This document shows, one piece after another, positions 49,592-61,000 of a stretch of DNA of 64,000 nucleotides. Both the position numbers and the translations under genes were made by a program. The notes under the pieces are model-generated. The model was not told the origin of the DNA, made no database searches, and saw only the letters and a list, made by a program, of their open reading frames with translations. Position 1 is the first letter of the stretch. Each line of letters starts with the position of its first letter. Source of the DNA: Pocillopora verrucosa (lineage: Eukaryota; Cnidaria; Anthozoa; Scleractinia; Pocilloporidae); the NCBI RefSeq assembly GCF_036669915.1, contig NC_089319.1, forward strand, positions 9,146,080 to 9,210,079. Direction: 5' to 3'.

Positions 49592-51218
49592 CTGAAAAGG
49601 GAGTTTTCACTTTCCCGACTTAGGGCTGAGAGTCAAAGTCATCTGTAAATTTGCCCACAGATTTCTTCCGCTTTGCCATTTGCATGTGCCAAATTACTAT
49701 TGGTCTTCACTGCAATAGTCAAGTGGCAGTACGTGGCTATCAAAGCCGACTTGTAGTTCTAATCACGTACGGTTTATGTGCTCTCGGTCGGATGTACGAT
49801 GCGAGTTAACCCTTTGACCACTAAGAGTGACTAGCATCCAATTTCTCCTTACAATATCAGCCCTGAATCAAACATTAAGATCATGAGAATAAAAGAAATG
49901 ATCCCCAACTTAAGAGGCTTTTGACTGTAAAACAAATTGCCTTTGTCATCACCTTAGGAAACGTATAGAGAACAGTATGGAGAATATGGATTCTGATGTT
50001 AAGGTGTAAAGGATTTACAGTGTATCTGCTTGAGGAATTTTTTGCGCCTTATTTTGGTGAATAGTACCAAATAATAGCTCACTGAGATATTGCGTTGAAC
50101 TCAAATCCTGCGGAGTCCCTTATTTGCGTCATAAGTGTGCAGTGAAAAGAAATTATTTGCATTGTTTTGGTTTCTTGTTCCGTGAACCTTTGAGCGAGCG
50201 AAAAAGACGACAGTCTTAAGGGGGAATGGGGGGAGCTTGGGTTGAAACAGATAGCTTTCTTGTTTGTTTGTTTGTTTTTCTTTTGTTTTGTTTTGTTTTT
50301 GCTCTCTTTTTCCCCAAGAACACGCGCGGACACGGAAAGGCGAAAAAGTTGTTAACGTATATCAGGAGGAACTGATCCCAGTAAATACCTGGTCACATAC
50401 TTAAATTATCCTATACACTTGAAATGAACAGCAGTAGTTGTATTGACCAAGTTCCTTTTTTACTAAGCAACGACCACACAAAAGTAAACAAGAAAAAACC
50501 GCAACAGAAAAAAACTCAAAAGGTTGACGCAAACACTCAGTCAGCAGAATCCGCTAACACTGTTTTGTTCTATGCCACGCTGGCCTTAGGCAATGTTTAG
50601 TTTCTCACTCACAATTATTTCATATAGAAAAGAAACCGCAATTCCTATCGACTCAGTGCATAGCAGCCCACAGTAATATTCGGTCGACACGAGAGAAGCT
50701 CTTCTATCTTTTGCATTCGGCTCTCGATTTGCGAACTTTGTTCCTGTTCTCTTAAAGCTCCTTAATGAATCCCGCGTGGGTTATAGCGTCAATAACCCGG
50801 GAGAAAGTGCGTTTTATCATCTTAAATATATAGCAAAGACACTCTTGATTACAACCATCTTTCAACTTTGTCAACACCTCAGAAGGTGCCTGGTTGCGCA
50901 AGAGATACTTAAAGCTTATAATGCGCGATAGAAAAAAGTCAGTATTTTAAAGTATTTAACCAGCTTCACCGCAAACTTGCGTTACGTCAGTAAACCTGTA
51001 TACGCCATAGGTATGAAGTAACTGAGGGTCAGTCGTGCTACAGAACATTTGGATGATGTACTAACATCTCTTATTTTTACTAGGATGTCTCTCTGTTCCA
51101 TCACCTCAGCTATATGAGGGCTAAATCGGTAATGGTTTGCACTACCATAAGTGGTCTTGATAACTTGGAATTCATCTATACTATGAAGAGTTCTGACCGT
51201 GCCTTCTTGTTCAAGCGT
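49592..51218. other. Intergenic region between psi-C and MGNEVST-1
   Basis: Near-identical to 59975-61510 over most of its length. It contains a family I MITE, a GTTT microsatellite near 50260-50300 and no supported gene. The piece 51062-51218 is the former 3' coding end of MGNEVST-1, cut off by its early stop. Confidence 0.6.
49804..50020. repeat. TTAACCCTTTA-ended MITE family I, copy 4
   Basis: Opens GTTAACCCTTTGACCACTAA and closes near GTTAAGGTGTAAAGGATTTA. The interior ATCATGAGAATAAAAGAAAT and TATAGAGAACAGTATGGAGA is shared with 13059-13272 and 60198-60412. It was present before the segmental duplication, since both units carry it at the same place. Confidence 0.8.
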
Positions 51219-52526
51219 CTAGTTCTTCATATAATCCCGCCATTCTGCGGCTTTAAACGCGAAATGGTACACTTCTCCATTTACTCTGTAGGAGGATCCA
51301 GCCGCTTGCCGTAACGTGGCAAAGTCAATAGCTTCATCAAGTTCATCTGTGAAGTGAACTCCTTCGCCCAAACGTGCCTCACGGTCATCCAAACTGTATG
51401 GGTTTTTACCTTTATTCACGCCTCGGTAAAGTGTTCCATCTTTTGGCTTTGACAAGTGAATAATTTCACACTCCCCTTCGCTAAGTGCGGTCTTCCAAGC
51501 ATGGATTATTGATGATCCACTGCATCCTAAAGGTCTGCCTGTTACACCCGTGCCGCCACTCGACTCTCCTTCATCTGAAACACCTTCTCTTCTCTCGTCT
51601 TCTCCTTCGCTTATCTCTGTAGCTGATAGATACACCCATTCACCGAAATCACTATCTGCTTCGCTTTCAGCACTTTCTGTTTGACCCTCCTCAAATTCTA
51701 TTCGGAACTCATCTCTATCGGCTCTTGTCACGGATGATGACGCACCCAGAACCTCGCTGTTTTCTCCACATTCGAACTTCGCCAAGTCATGATGGTCATG
51801 TGGATGGGTAACTTTGCCTCCTTTAAACAGAGTTCCGACATCATACACTCCTATTCCGTCCATGATGGGGGACATAACACCCTCCACCACGCCCCCGATA
51901 ATCGTCTGTGGGTCTTTACCCGTGGCAACATTAGTCCAAGCTTTGATTTGTCCGGCTGAAGTATACTTCCCTTCTACAGCCGACTCTACTCCAGTTGTTA
52001 TGCCATCCATCACAGCTCCCCCTGCGATACCCCCGGCAACCATTCCCACTGGACCGCCGGATACCCCTAGAACGCCCCCTACGACAACCCCGGTTGACCT
52101 TGAAGCCTTCTTCATTGCCTCATTCCCACTCTTTTTATCCCCGATGGCATAGTGTATTCCACCTTTGATGTGCCCTATCACAGGCATGCCGTTGGCTACT
52201 TCATTGGTGGTGTGAATGACCACTTTGCCAGACTCGACCGCAGCTTCAGCCGTATGCTTTGCTAACTTGACGACCGTCTTATTTAAGGTATCCACCCGTC
52301 CAAAAGTGACTCCAGAAGCGGCTGCCACGGCACCTGTTGCTACGGCAGAGCCTACCGTTTCTCCAACGTGACGCACAACCGTCTTAGAGGCGGCATTTCC
52401 CGTAAACTTGGCGCATTCGACCGCAGCATTATTCAGAGCATCAACCTGACCAAACGTAACTCCAGCGGCAACTGAAGTGGCACCAGTAGCGATTGCTCCT
52501 CCGACTGTACTCACTTCGTTTCCCAT
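51219..52526 (-). CDS. MGNEVST-1: unnamed protein, truncated by a nonsense codon
   Basis: Intronless, 435 residues. Paralogue of the 579-residue protein at 61511-63250 and nearly identical over the first 240 residues. It starts MGNEVST, an N-myristoylation-type motif. Two copies of a motif of about 45 residues follow (GVTFGQVDALN and GVTFGRVDTLN), then a glycine-zipper-like stretch (about 145-175) and an acidic linker that is 82 residues shorter than in copy 2. The last part is a domain beginning TLYRGVNKG. The frame stops directly after WRDYMKN because TGG in copy 2 is TAG here (51219-51221). The sequence beyond remains open up to the SSKCS region, so the stop appears recent. The CSLT ending of copy 2 is also changed here (SVA, then no stop). 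The truncated protein may still be made, or this copy is decaying. I do not recognise the family. Confidence 0.8.
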   Translation of the reverse strand: MGNEVSTVGGAIATGATSVAAGVTFGQVDALNNAAVECAKFTGNAASKTVVRHVGETVGSAVATGAVAAASGVTFGRVDTLNKTVVKLAKHTAEAAVESGKVVIHTTNEVANGMPVIGHIKGGIHYAIGDKKSGNEAMKKASRSTGVVVGGVLGVSGGPVGMVAGGIAGGAVMDGITTGVESAVEGKYTSAGQIKAWTNVATGKDPQTIIGGVVEGVMSPIMDGIGVYDVGTLFKGGKVTHPHDHHDLAKFECGENSEVLGASSSVTRADRDEFRIEFEEGQTESAESEADSDFGEWVYLSATEISEGEDERREGVSDEGESSGGTGVTGRPLGCSGSSIIHAWKTALSEGECEIIHLSKPKDGTLYRGVNKGKNPYSLDDREARLGEGVHFTDELDEAIDFATLRQAAGSSYRVNGEVYHFAFKAAEWRDYMKN

Positions 52527-54615
52527 CTCTCTTTATATTTAAATCTAAAACCAAGAGAATATAATATAGTTTATATTCTTTTGCTGAGACAAAATCGAAG
52601 ACAACAAAAAAGCGTGGGAGGAGAGAGTGAGGAAAAGGATGGTGGAGTTACTTCATTCAAGATTAAGAAAACGGGATAAGCTATAGCAATAAATACAGAT
52701 CAGCCTTAGAGAACTAACATCCTTTATGCTCTCTGTCTACAAGATGGCAATCAAACTCAATTTTGTTTGGTTAATTACCATCAAATGCGAATTTGGGCCG
52801 AAACTCCAATTGATTGTTCAACTGTCTGCTCCACTAATGAATCAATTTTTTTCGCCCTTTAAAGTTCGTTTGTTTTTTTCTTTTTCTAGCTCTTAAGTCC
52901 AAAAACTGTCGCGTTTGCGTGACTGTTGTCCTAGCGTGACATTGGAGGAAACGGATTCTGTTTTGATTAGATCTAACTTTTTCGGTTTTTTTTGTTTTTC
53001 TTTTCTAACCGACAAAATTCAAGGATTTCCTAATTTTTTTTTACAAACATTTATCAAATGTCAACAAAGAACTGATTAGCACACACGAGCACAAGATTTC
53101 GATCAATGGAAACACTTTCTTGTGAATGTAATTATCTGTTTGATCGGTCAAACCATTAAAATCCCCCCTCCCCCCACGTCTCTATTTTAAATGGGGACAG
53201 AGAGCACTAAATCACTAGCATTGTTGATAATTTGGGGTAATAGCATTTTTAACGTAATGTCTATTCAGAAATTCCGTCAAGTGTCACCGCGGTTTGAGGA
53301 ATTACCATTAACGGCTGTTTTATCTAACTACTTGAGAACAAAAGTTGCTATTTACAACGAAAAGTTTCTACATATTCTGCCCAACACTTCGGTATGCTCG
53401 ACTTTCCCTCGATCGTCGCACAAGCACTCTGCTGTCTTTTGAGTGAACTATTCGAGTGTATATGAAATGGCGGAAAACTGAATTTGGACATCATTTCGAC
53501 TCGTCACCTCTCCGAAATTATCAAAAACAACACGAATCGCTCGCGGATTCCGTTATTCTCTTCTTCATTTGCACCTAAAATTTAATTTAGTTAAAACGGC
53601 GATGAAAAATTTTAACATAGGGACATTTGCGTTTACAGATGCGTCGAATTTAATCGACTTAATTTGTGTTTTGAAATAAATTTTCGTCAAGCTAACACTC
53701 ACCTTTTTTTGTGTATTCCAGCTGCGTCTTCTACCTCAAAAAGAGTCTTCCCACTATGGAAAACAACACTGGAAAGCTATGATACAGAAAGTTGATAGCG
53801 TTGAAATCGAGGCCGACGTGATAATGAAATGAGCACTTCTTCCGATATTTACAGGAACCTTCGGGATTTTGCCGATGACATCCACGAGCTTTTGCCCTAA
53901 AATTTCATTCTTAACTACTTGATTCTGTCAAAGTATTCTCTTGACTGTCATATCACGGAGAAGTCACAGAGTTTTTCCCAAAACGATTGGCTCAAAGCTC
54001 CCGGCTCTGTTTTTTTGATGCAGTATCTCGTAAGACATCTGAACTCCAGGAAACTGGAGACTAGTAAGATATCTCCCATAGTCCGTGACCTTGTATTTTC
54101 TTTCGTTTCCTCCAGGAAGATTCCCTTAGATGTTCTTCACTCCAGCAATGTTAACTTATAATTTTCACCTAAATATTTTGAGAAGTAACTGAATAGTGCG
54201 ATTGAAAGAAAGTATTTTCCTGGAGTATCTCACAAGCCCTAGCCATCTTGAATAAATTTACAACTAATGTTAGATTTGATTGGTCAAACCAATCGAGTCC
54301 ATGGATCCTATTTCTAAACGACTAATCATAACCTTGATTCTATTTTTCCCATGGTTCTTAGGAGAGTCCAAAGTATGTTTTTTTGGCAATTAGTTCAGAA
54401 GAGCATGAGTTGACGACAATCGGGAGGTCCCGAAAAGACCTGTTTGCTTGCACTTTTAGACTTCTTGGTTAGTCACATAGTCGAAGATCAGTAAAGGCGA
54501 ACATATGCAGTGTAAATTCACGGCTGAGCACTTTGTGTTTTAAGGCCAATTATTCGACTGCGTTGCATTAGTTCCGATAGAAGTCTGTATATTGGTAGGT
54601 CGGTGTACGCTGTGT
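52527..54615. other. Upstream region of MGNEVST-1 and junction between duplicated units
   Basis: 52527-53230 matches 63251-64000. From about 53231 to 54361 the sequence has no partner in the window. From 54362 it matches the start of unit 1. The open frames at 53191-53442 and 53919-54161 show no domains. The former 3' flank of psi-B' lies at the right end. Confidence 0.5.
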
Positions 54616-56400
54616 CTATGATGCTAAAGAATGTTCTATCAATGTCGAACATCTGGACGTATCCTGAGTGGTAACAGATACAAAACTTTTCAATTTTGAA
54701 TTGTCGAGCCAACCTTTGAATCTTTCAATCAAAGCATACACCTCGTCATCGACAGTCACGAAGTTTATAATTCTATTTGGATAAGATCCTTCGTTGAAGC
54801 CTTTGATGAGGTGCCATTCATTTGTTTCTTCATCGTAAATTTCACACTGATTCACTTGTGCTCCCCTCTTAACACCGCCAGCGATGATAACTTTCCCGTT
54901 TCCTGCGGCACCATTAGCCGCTTTCTTGATATTTGAAGACCTGTTAGTTTTTCTTACTGGTCTGTGTTAAGGTCGTACCTGTCTACATCATTCAGAAACT
55001 CGCACTCGCGTCCGTGCCATTCTATTCTGCTTATGAAATAAATGAAATTTTCATGGGCCACAATGGTAAAATGCTGTCTCACATCCAAGTGATTGAAAGA
55101 TGCGATTTCTTTCCACTTATGTAATTCAGATTTATATCGCATAATGAAGGAAACATGTTTCTCTTCGGTTCCTTCCTTGGCACGTTGTCGGCCGAAGAGA
55201 CGTTTTTAGTGTCTTCTTCCATTTCGAATCCGCCAACCACGACAGTGATCCCAACCACATCGTTCCAAGAACAAAGCAAACATTTCATCTTTATTGTTGA
55301 CAAATATCCTCCAAAGACATGTGTTTCCCTCTGAGACTGGTAACAAGGTCCCAGCGTTCGAGTAGGGATCGTAGCATGACATAGGCAGTCTACAGATATC
55401 TTGTGGGTATTCAACTGACCCTATTCTTGTGCTGTACAACTTACTATTGTAGGAAAAAATTCGGCTAGCTCTCAACTCTGAAGTCCTCTTGTCACCTAAA
55501 GTATACTAGCTATTTTCACGAGGAAAAAATATTTTTGACTGTTGGTGATTAAAACAGGTGTTTCAAAAACCTTTCTAGGCGTGTAATGGAGATTATCCGT
55601 GAGATTTTCAAAGTTCTTAGAGTCGAATATGCTGATAGCTTTATAAACGACATCCACATTCATTGACCAGACCTTTGACCTTTGACCGGTTCATTTGTCA
55701 CGACATCATTGCACAGAAAGTCACGCGATATGTGAAGCAGTCGAACGTGACGAAACAACTCCGCGAAGTAATTCTGTCGCTTTCTTTTTGCGTGATGAAT
55801 CCAGGCAAGAATGGTGTCAAACACATCTTCCTCGGTGCTCAACATTGAAAGTTCCTTGAACGACATTCTCAAAAAATTCTCACGATTCTGAGTGAATAAG
55901 GAGGTGAAATTTGAGAGGGTATAAGTTTTGGTCTTAGAGACAAGTTCCTCGCAGTGATATCCATCGGCAAAACGGAAAATTGAAATAAAATTCGAAATAA
56001 TACATTTTTTAAATAAAACTTAGGCTGCCAAAATCTTTAACTTCGGTAGAAGCAAATAATCTGCCAGCATAATCAAGTCTCTGGCATCATCTTCATCCAG
56101 TATCTGTACATTACCGGTGTATATAAACTCCAATGTGTTTCTCATAAGAGAGTCGGTGAAGATCTCCAAGCGAACTACTCCTTCTTTGGACTCGTTCATG
56201 TCGCTGTTCAAAAGCTTTTCAAAGAAAGAACTCGCCTCTGTCAGAAATTTTTTATGAGCTTTGAACTTGCCATCTCTGACTCCCAAAGTAACATCGCACG
56301 GCTGATCGAGTCCATCGTTTGAGTGGAACACTTTGCCAGAGATTTCTTGTGTTGGAACAACTTTGTGCGATGTTAGAACAGTATGGGGGATCGATGCCAT
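54616..56400 (-). pseudogene. Broken BTB-BACK-kelch gene psi-B' (paralogue of B)
   Basis: Aligns with 44659-46584 but is not translatable. The ATG at 56400 opens an intact BTB domain, then a CAA-to-TAA change (near 56022) ends the frame after KLKILAA. Further on there is a 24-base in-frame loss of the ISSDELHV region near 55839, frameshifts near 55675 and 55205, a 1-base loss near 54917, and an in-frame loss of roughly 115 bases before FKGWLDNSK. A BTB-only product of about 126 residues could still be made from the first frame. The far end still aligns with the C-terminus of B. Confidence 0.9.
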
Positions 56401-58072
56401 TTTTTGTTTGGAATTGATGATTAAATTGTTTTTCGTTCTGCGACTCAATGCTGACTCATAATTGCACTTACTTTGAATTTCACCGCCAGTAATATTGCCT
56501 CGACTCTTCATCCAATTAGAAACAAATGAATTGGGTCGGACTTATTCTGATAGTAAGAGGGACAGGCGCATTGAACATTTTTACCACCATTGGTCCCCTC
56601 CCCTTCCCCGCTTTTTTCTTTCAAACTTCTGAGTGGCCTCTAAATATTTCTAAAGAAAGGTTTTGTAGCCTTCGGGTTTGAATTTTAATTTCGTCTCCAT
56701 TTTAAAACATGAATTAAATTTTGACCTGCAGCTGAGTTTGCAAGACCGGTAGTTGCTTCTAAACATCACTCAGCTAAATCAACCCTCTTTTTAAACACTG
56801 CATTTATGTTCTTCAACGCTTGAAAAAAATAAAACAAGTTGACTTGTGCCACAATACATATTTCCACTCTCAAGATCGAATACTAAATTGGACTTTGTTT
56901 TTATTTCCCGGTTGCCTTGTGCTTTGTGATGAATTCTTTCTCGGCCATTTGAAGGATGAAAATTTCTCTGGATCATTTTGATTTCCTCCTCAAAAACAAA
57001 AAGTCAAAATGGTCCGAAATAGTGCCAATACACATGCACTTCATGTTAATTGTATTTAGTTTTTTCTTTCGACCACTGCAATACTGTTCACTCCGTTACG
57101 GTAGAAATTTTGTTATATTTTCATGTTTCGCTGTCATGACTCAGCAATGAACTTGCCACGAAACAACAAGTCATGGAAATTAAAATTTAACCATCAATCG
57201 AGGTTAAGTTGGATCTCAAAATGAGTTCTCAGAAAGTCAATCACGATAAAATCACAGCTTTTTACTGGCCTGGTTGGGGGGGGAGGGAATAAATCACATG
57301 GTTTCCATGGGGGAAGGGAGAAGGGGGGGGGAATTAAAAAATTAACTGCAAATGAGAGGGGGGGGGAGAATCATAATAATATTACAGCACCTTAGGGGGG
57401 GACTAGGTAAATGTTTTCGTGACACAACTAAAATCCTTCAATCCCACCCTTCTCCCAGACGAGGAATAATAATTATGACCCTCGTGAACATGACGCACAT
57501 ATCATTGAATTGATGTGTGGCAGACAGGCCAATAGTTTAATTTTGACGTCAACTTCTCATTAGCCTGCTCTTTTGACACTGTTTATTATTGATACATAAG
57601 CATATCACCATTAAGAGATCTGGTACTTTCTTGTTGACTCAAAAACCAGATCATCCAACTGTGGCAAAGTCAGTGACTTTCATTTTAAGTTGAGTCAATA
57701 TGGTCAATATGTCTTGAAACCACGCAAGTACCATTGCGACTCTTAAGAAACTATGTAAGTCAAAGACTACGTGAAAATAATCATCTTCGAAGTGGAAAAA
57801 GTGCAGATAAACCTCAGTTTATGAAGTAAGCCACAACATAAACTTAGACCAACTTTCTTGAGTTTTTCTCCACAGGATCGTTCGGTAGCTATGCAAAATC
57901 AAACCTTATCAAAATTTCCCCTGACAAGGAATGTAACATTTAATTGTCTTTACACAATTGTAATATGGCAATAGCAAATAAACAAAAAAAAGTCTTTTCA
58001 AAGATCAGAAAAATAATATTTGCCAATCTATACCGATAATTGATGAAAATTCTAAAGAAGGTAGGGTTTATG
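56401..58072. other. Upstream region of psi-B' and 3' flank of C'
   Basis: Contains a 500-base block at 57126-57625 absent from unit 1. That block includes G-rich low-complexity DNA (about 57275-57410) and sequence similar to the DNA upstream of kelch A (CATGACTCAGCAATGA near 57135), so it is ancestral. No gene was seen. Confidence 0.55.
56449..56458 (-). promoter_or_regulatory. AP-1/MARE-like motif upstream of psi-B'
   Basis: TGAGTCAGCA on minus, 49 bases before the ATG, as in A and B. The corresponding position upstream of C' has degenerated (GGCTGATGGG on plus). Confidence 0.35.
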
Positions 58073-59974
58073 TCACACGATTGAGCACTTTCGTTCGTCT
58101 CTTCTGTGATGAGTTTGTCTGGTCTGTGATGAATCCTGCGTTAAACACGGTGTAAATTGTGAGGAACTTAGAGACCCCTGAAACACTTTCATTGTGTCGC
58201 AAATTTTAAACTGTCGCTGAGCTCTTTCATGCCATGTAATTGAAATTTCAGTTTTCAGCTTCCATTCATCGCTTTCGGGGTCGTAACATTGGACTCTTAA
58301 CAGTTCCGTCACGCTTGATCGATCATAGCCCACAACATATACCTCGCCATCTACGGCAATCAAACCTAAAAATGCCTCTCGCTCCACGCTAAAGCTTCTA
58401 ATAAACTGCCATTCATTTGTTGTTTCATTGTACACTTCACACAGGAGTTCATCTTGGCCTGGTTTCATTTCATTTTTAGTCCATCCAGCAATATATATTT
58501 TTCCGTTCGCCGCTGCTCCCCAAAGCTGGTTCTGTCTTCCTGCCTGAATGTCTGCTAGTTTATCCCATTTTTTTCTGCAAAGATCGTACCTATAAACATC
58601 ACGTAAGAGCCTTCTTCCATATGTTTCCGTACCGCCAATGAAGTAAACGAAGTTTTCGCTGGGCACAACGCAATAATGTCTCCTATAAGCCAGACCCTCT
58701 GTTAACAATACGTCCTCCCATGAATTGGAATCTACTTTGTACTTTGAGATGATGTTGCCGCTTTCCTTTTCAAAACGACATCTACCAGACCAGACGACGT
58801 CGGAGACAGGCCACCACTTATGAAATAAGAACAAAGCATACATTTCATCATTGTAAACGAAGAGTTTTTTCAAAAGTGTGTTGTTATCAAATGATGGTAA
58901 AGACTTCCATCTATAAGAGTGTGGATTAAAACATAAGATGCGAAGTCCCCAAAAATAACTTCTATTTGATAGCTCACGCCTTGTACAGTACATTTTATCG
59001 CGACAAAAGAAAATACCGTCGTCACTTTGCAAATATATTGGTTCCTTTTTATACCACTTATCCTCGCGTGGAAAATAAAAAAGGAATTTTCCTTCCGTTG
59101 TGTAGGCGACAATTGCAGAGTACTCTAAACACTTTCTCGGTTTGCGATCAAGATTATCAAGTTCATCAACACTGTTAGAGTCGATTAATTCAATAGCACC
59201 TTTCGCAAGTTCCAGACAGTCTTCATTGTTTTTAACCAACTCATTTGTCACGACATCATTACAGAGAAAGTCACGCGATATGTAAACCAGTCGAACTTGA
59301 CGAAATAGCTCGGGAAAATGACTTCTTCGATTGTTTTTGTCGTGATTAATCCAGGCTAGAATGATACTTAACACATCTTCCTCGGCGCTAACATGTAGCT
59401 CATCGCTTGAAATAAAAATTGCAAGTTCCTCTTTGGACATTTTCAAAACATCTTGACGCTTTGCAGAGAATAATGCACTGAAATTTGCGAGGATAAACAT
59501 TTTGGTCTTGCGTAAAAGTTCGTCGCAGTGATATTCATCAGCCAAGTGGAAAATTGAAATACAATTTGAAGTGTTCAATTTCTTAATCAAGGTTTGCGTT
59601 GCCGGGGTCTTCAGGTTCTGGAGCAACAAGTAATCTGCTATCACAATCAAGTCTCTGGCATCATCTTCATCCAGTATCTGTACATTACCGGTGTAAATAA
59701 ACTCCAATGTGTTTCTCATAGCAGAGGCGGTGAAGATCTCTAAGCGAACCACTCCTTCTTTAGACTCCTTCATGTCGCTGTTCAGCAGCTTTTCAAAGAA
59801 AGGACTCGCCTCTGAGAGGACTTTTCGGTGAGCTTTGAAGTCGCCATCTCTGACGACTAAAGTGACATCATAAGGCTGATCGAGTTCTTCTCTCGTGAAC
59901 CACGCTTGAATTGGGATTTCTCGATTTGAATTAACTCGCTGAGATATGCAAGCAGTCGGTGAAATCGATGCCAT
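58073..59974 (-). CDS. BTB-BACK-kelch protein C' with C-terminal CaaX box
   Basis: Intronless, 633 residues from the Met at 59974; this start was chosen because MASISPT matches MASIPHT of A and psi-B'. An in-frame Met at 60019 would add 15 residues. BTB at about 25-125, BACK at about 130-240 (ELAIFISSDELHVSAEEDVL), and kelch repeats at about 280-600 (FVYFIGGTETYG, LRDVYRYDLCRKKWDKLADI, NGKIYIAGWTKNE, EVYNETTNEWQFIRSF, GEVYVVGYDRSS, YDPESDEWKLK). It ends RRDERKCSIV, a basic patch plus CaaX; Val is less decisive than Met for choosing between farnesyl and geranylgeranyl. Predicted to be a membrane-anchored Cullin-3 adaptor. Intact partner of psi-C at 47731-49591. Confidence 0.93.
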   Translation of the reverse strand: MASISPTACISQRVNSNREIPIQAWFTREELDQPYDVTLVVRDGDFKAHRKVLSEASPFFEKLLNSDMKESKEGVVRLEIFTASAMRNTLEFIYTGNVQILDEDDARDLIVIADYLLLQNLKTPATQTLIKKLNTSNCISIFHLADEYHCDELLRKTKMFILANFSALFSAKRQDVLKMSKEELAIFISSDELHVSAEEDVLSIILAWINHDKNNRRSHFPELFRQVRLVYISRDFLCNDVVTNELVKNNEDCLELAKGAIELIDSNSVDELDNLDRKPRKCLEYSAIVAYTTEGKFLFYFPREDKWYKKEPIYLQSDDGIFFCRDKMYCTRRELSNRSYFWGLRILCFNPHSYRWKSLPSFDNNTLLKKLFVYNDEMYALFLFHKWWPVSDVVWSGRCRFEKESGNIISKYKVDSNSWEDVLLTEGLAYRRHYCVVPSENFVYFIGGTETYGRRLLRDVYRYDLCRKKWDKLADIQAGRQNQLWGAAANGKIYIAGWTKNEMKPGQDELLCEVYNETTNEWQFIRSFSVEREAFLGLIAVDGEVYVVGYDRSSVTELLRVQCYDPESDEWKLKTEISITWHERAQRQFKICDTMKVFQGSLSSSQFTPCLTQDSSQTRQTHHRRDERKCSIV

Positions 59975-60197
59975 CTTAATTTTCCAATTGAATAGGGAAT
60001 TTTCACTTTCACGACTCAAGGCTGATGGGCAAGGTCATCTGTGAATTTGCGCACTGATTTCTTCCGCTGTCATTTGCATGTGCCAAATTACCATTGGTCT
60101 TCACTGCAATTGTCAAGTGGCAGCACGTGGCTATCAAAGCCGACTTGTAATTCTAATCACGTACGGTTTATGTGCTCTCGGTCGGATGTACGATGCG

Positions 60198-60412
60198 AGT
60201 TAACCCTTTGACCACTAAAGAGTGACTAGCATCTAATTTCTCCTTACAATATCAGCCCTGAATCAAACATTAAGGTCATGAGAATAAAAGAAATGATCCC
60301 CAACTTAAGAGGCTTTTGACTGTAAAACAAATTGCCTTTGTCATCACCTTAGGAAACGTATAGAGAACAGTATGGAGAATATGGATGCTGATGTTAAGGT
60401 GTAAAGGATTTA
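60198..60412. repeat. TTAACCCTTTA-ended MITE family I, copy 5
   Basis: Duplicate of 49804-50020, carried by the segmental duplication, with only a few base changes. Confidence 0.8.
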
Positions 60413-61000
60413 CAGTGTATCTGCTTGAGGAATTTTTTGCGCCTTATTTTGGTGAATAATACCAAATAATAGCTCACTGAGATATTGCGTTGAACTCAAA
60501 TCCTGCGGAGTCCCTTATTTGTGTCATAAGTGTGCAGTGAAAAGAAATTATTTGCATTGTTGTGGTTTCTTGTTCCGTGAACCTTTGAGCAAGCGAAAAA
60601 GACGACAGTCTTAGGGGGGAAGGGGGGGAGCTTGGGTTAAACAGATGGCTTTCTTGTTTGTTTGTTTTTTTCTTTTGTTTTGTTTTATTTTTGCTCTCTT
60701 TTCCCCCAAGAACACGCGCGGACACGGAAAGGCGAAAAAGTTGTAAACGTATATCAGGAGGAACTGATCCCAGTAAATACCTGGTCACATACTTAAATTA
60801 TCCTATACACTTGAAATGAACAGCAGTAGTTGTATTGACCAAGTTCCTTTTTTACTAAGCAACGACCACACAAAAGTAAACAAGAAAAAACCACAACAGA
60901 AAAAAACTCAAAAGGTTGACTCAAACACTCAGTCAGCAAAATCCGCTAACATTGTTTTGTTCTATGCCACGCTGGCCTTAGGCAATGTTTAGTTGCTCAC

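Larger units (their letters stand above)
44455..53230. repeat. Tandem segmental duplication, unit 1
   Basis: Direct copy of 54362-64000. Homology begins near GAGTCCAAA(A/G)TATG-like sequence at both left edges and continues, with indels, to at least CACTAGCATTGTTGATAATT at 53230, where the window ends in the other copy. It contains kelch B, psi-C and MGNEVST-1. Intergenic stretches such as 49655-50590 are nearly identical between units, while the kelch pairs differ more. Confidence 0.9.

Noticed and set aside
52527-52545. ATATAAAG just upstream of MGNEVST-1 as a TATA box
   Set aside because: It lies only about 8 bases from the ATG, too close to act as a TATA box for that start.
54518-54712. 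Separate 64-codon gene at the 3' end of psi-B'
   Set aside because: It is a shifted-frame reading of the decayed kelch C-terminus; the same sequence in unit 1 is mostly 3' flank of B.
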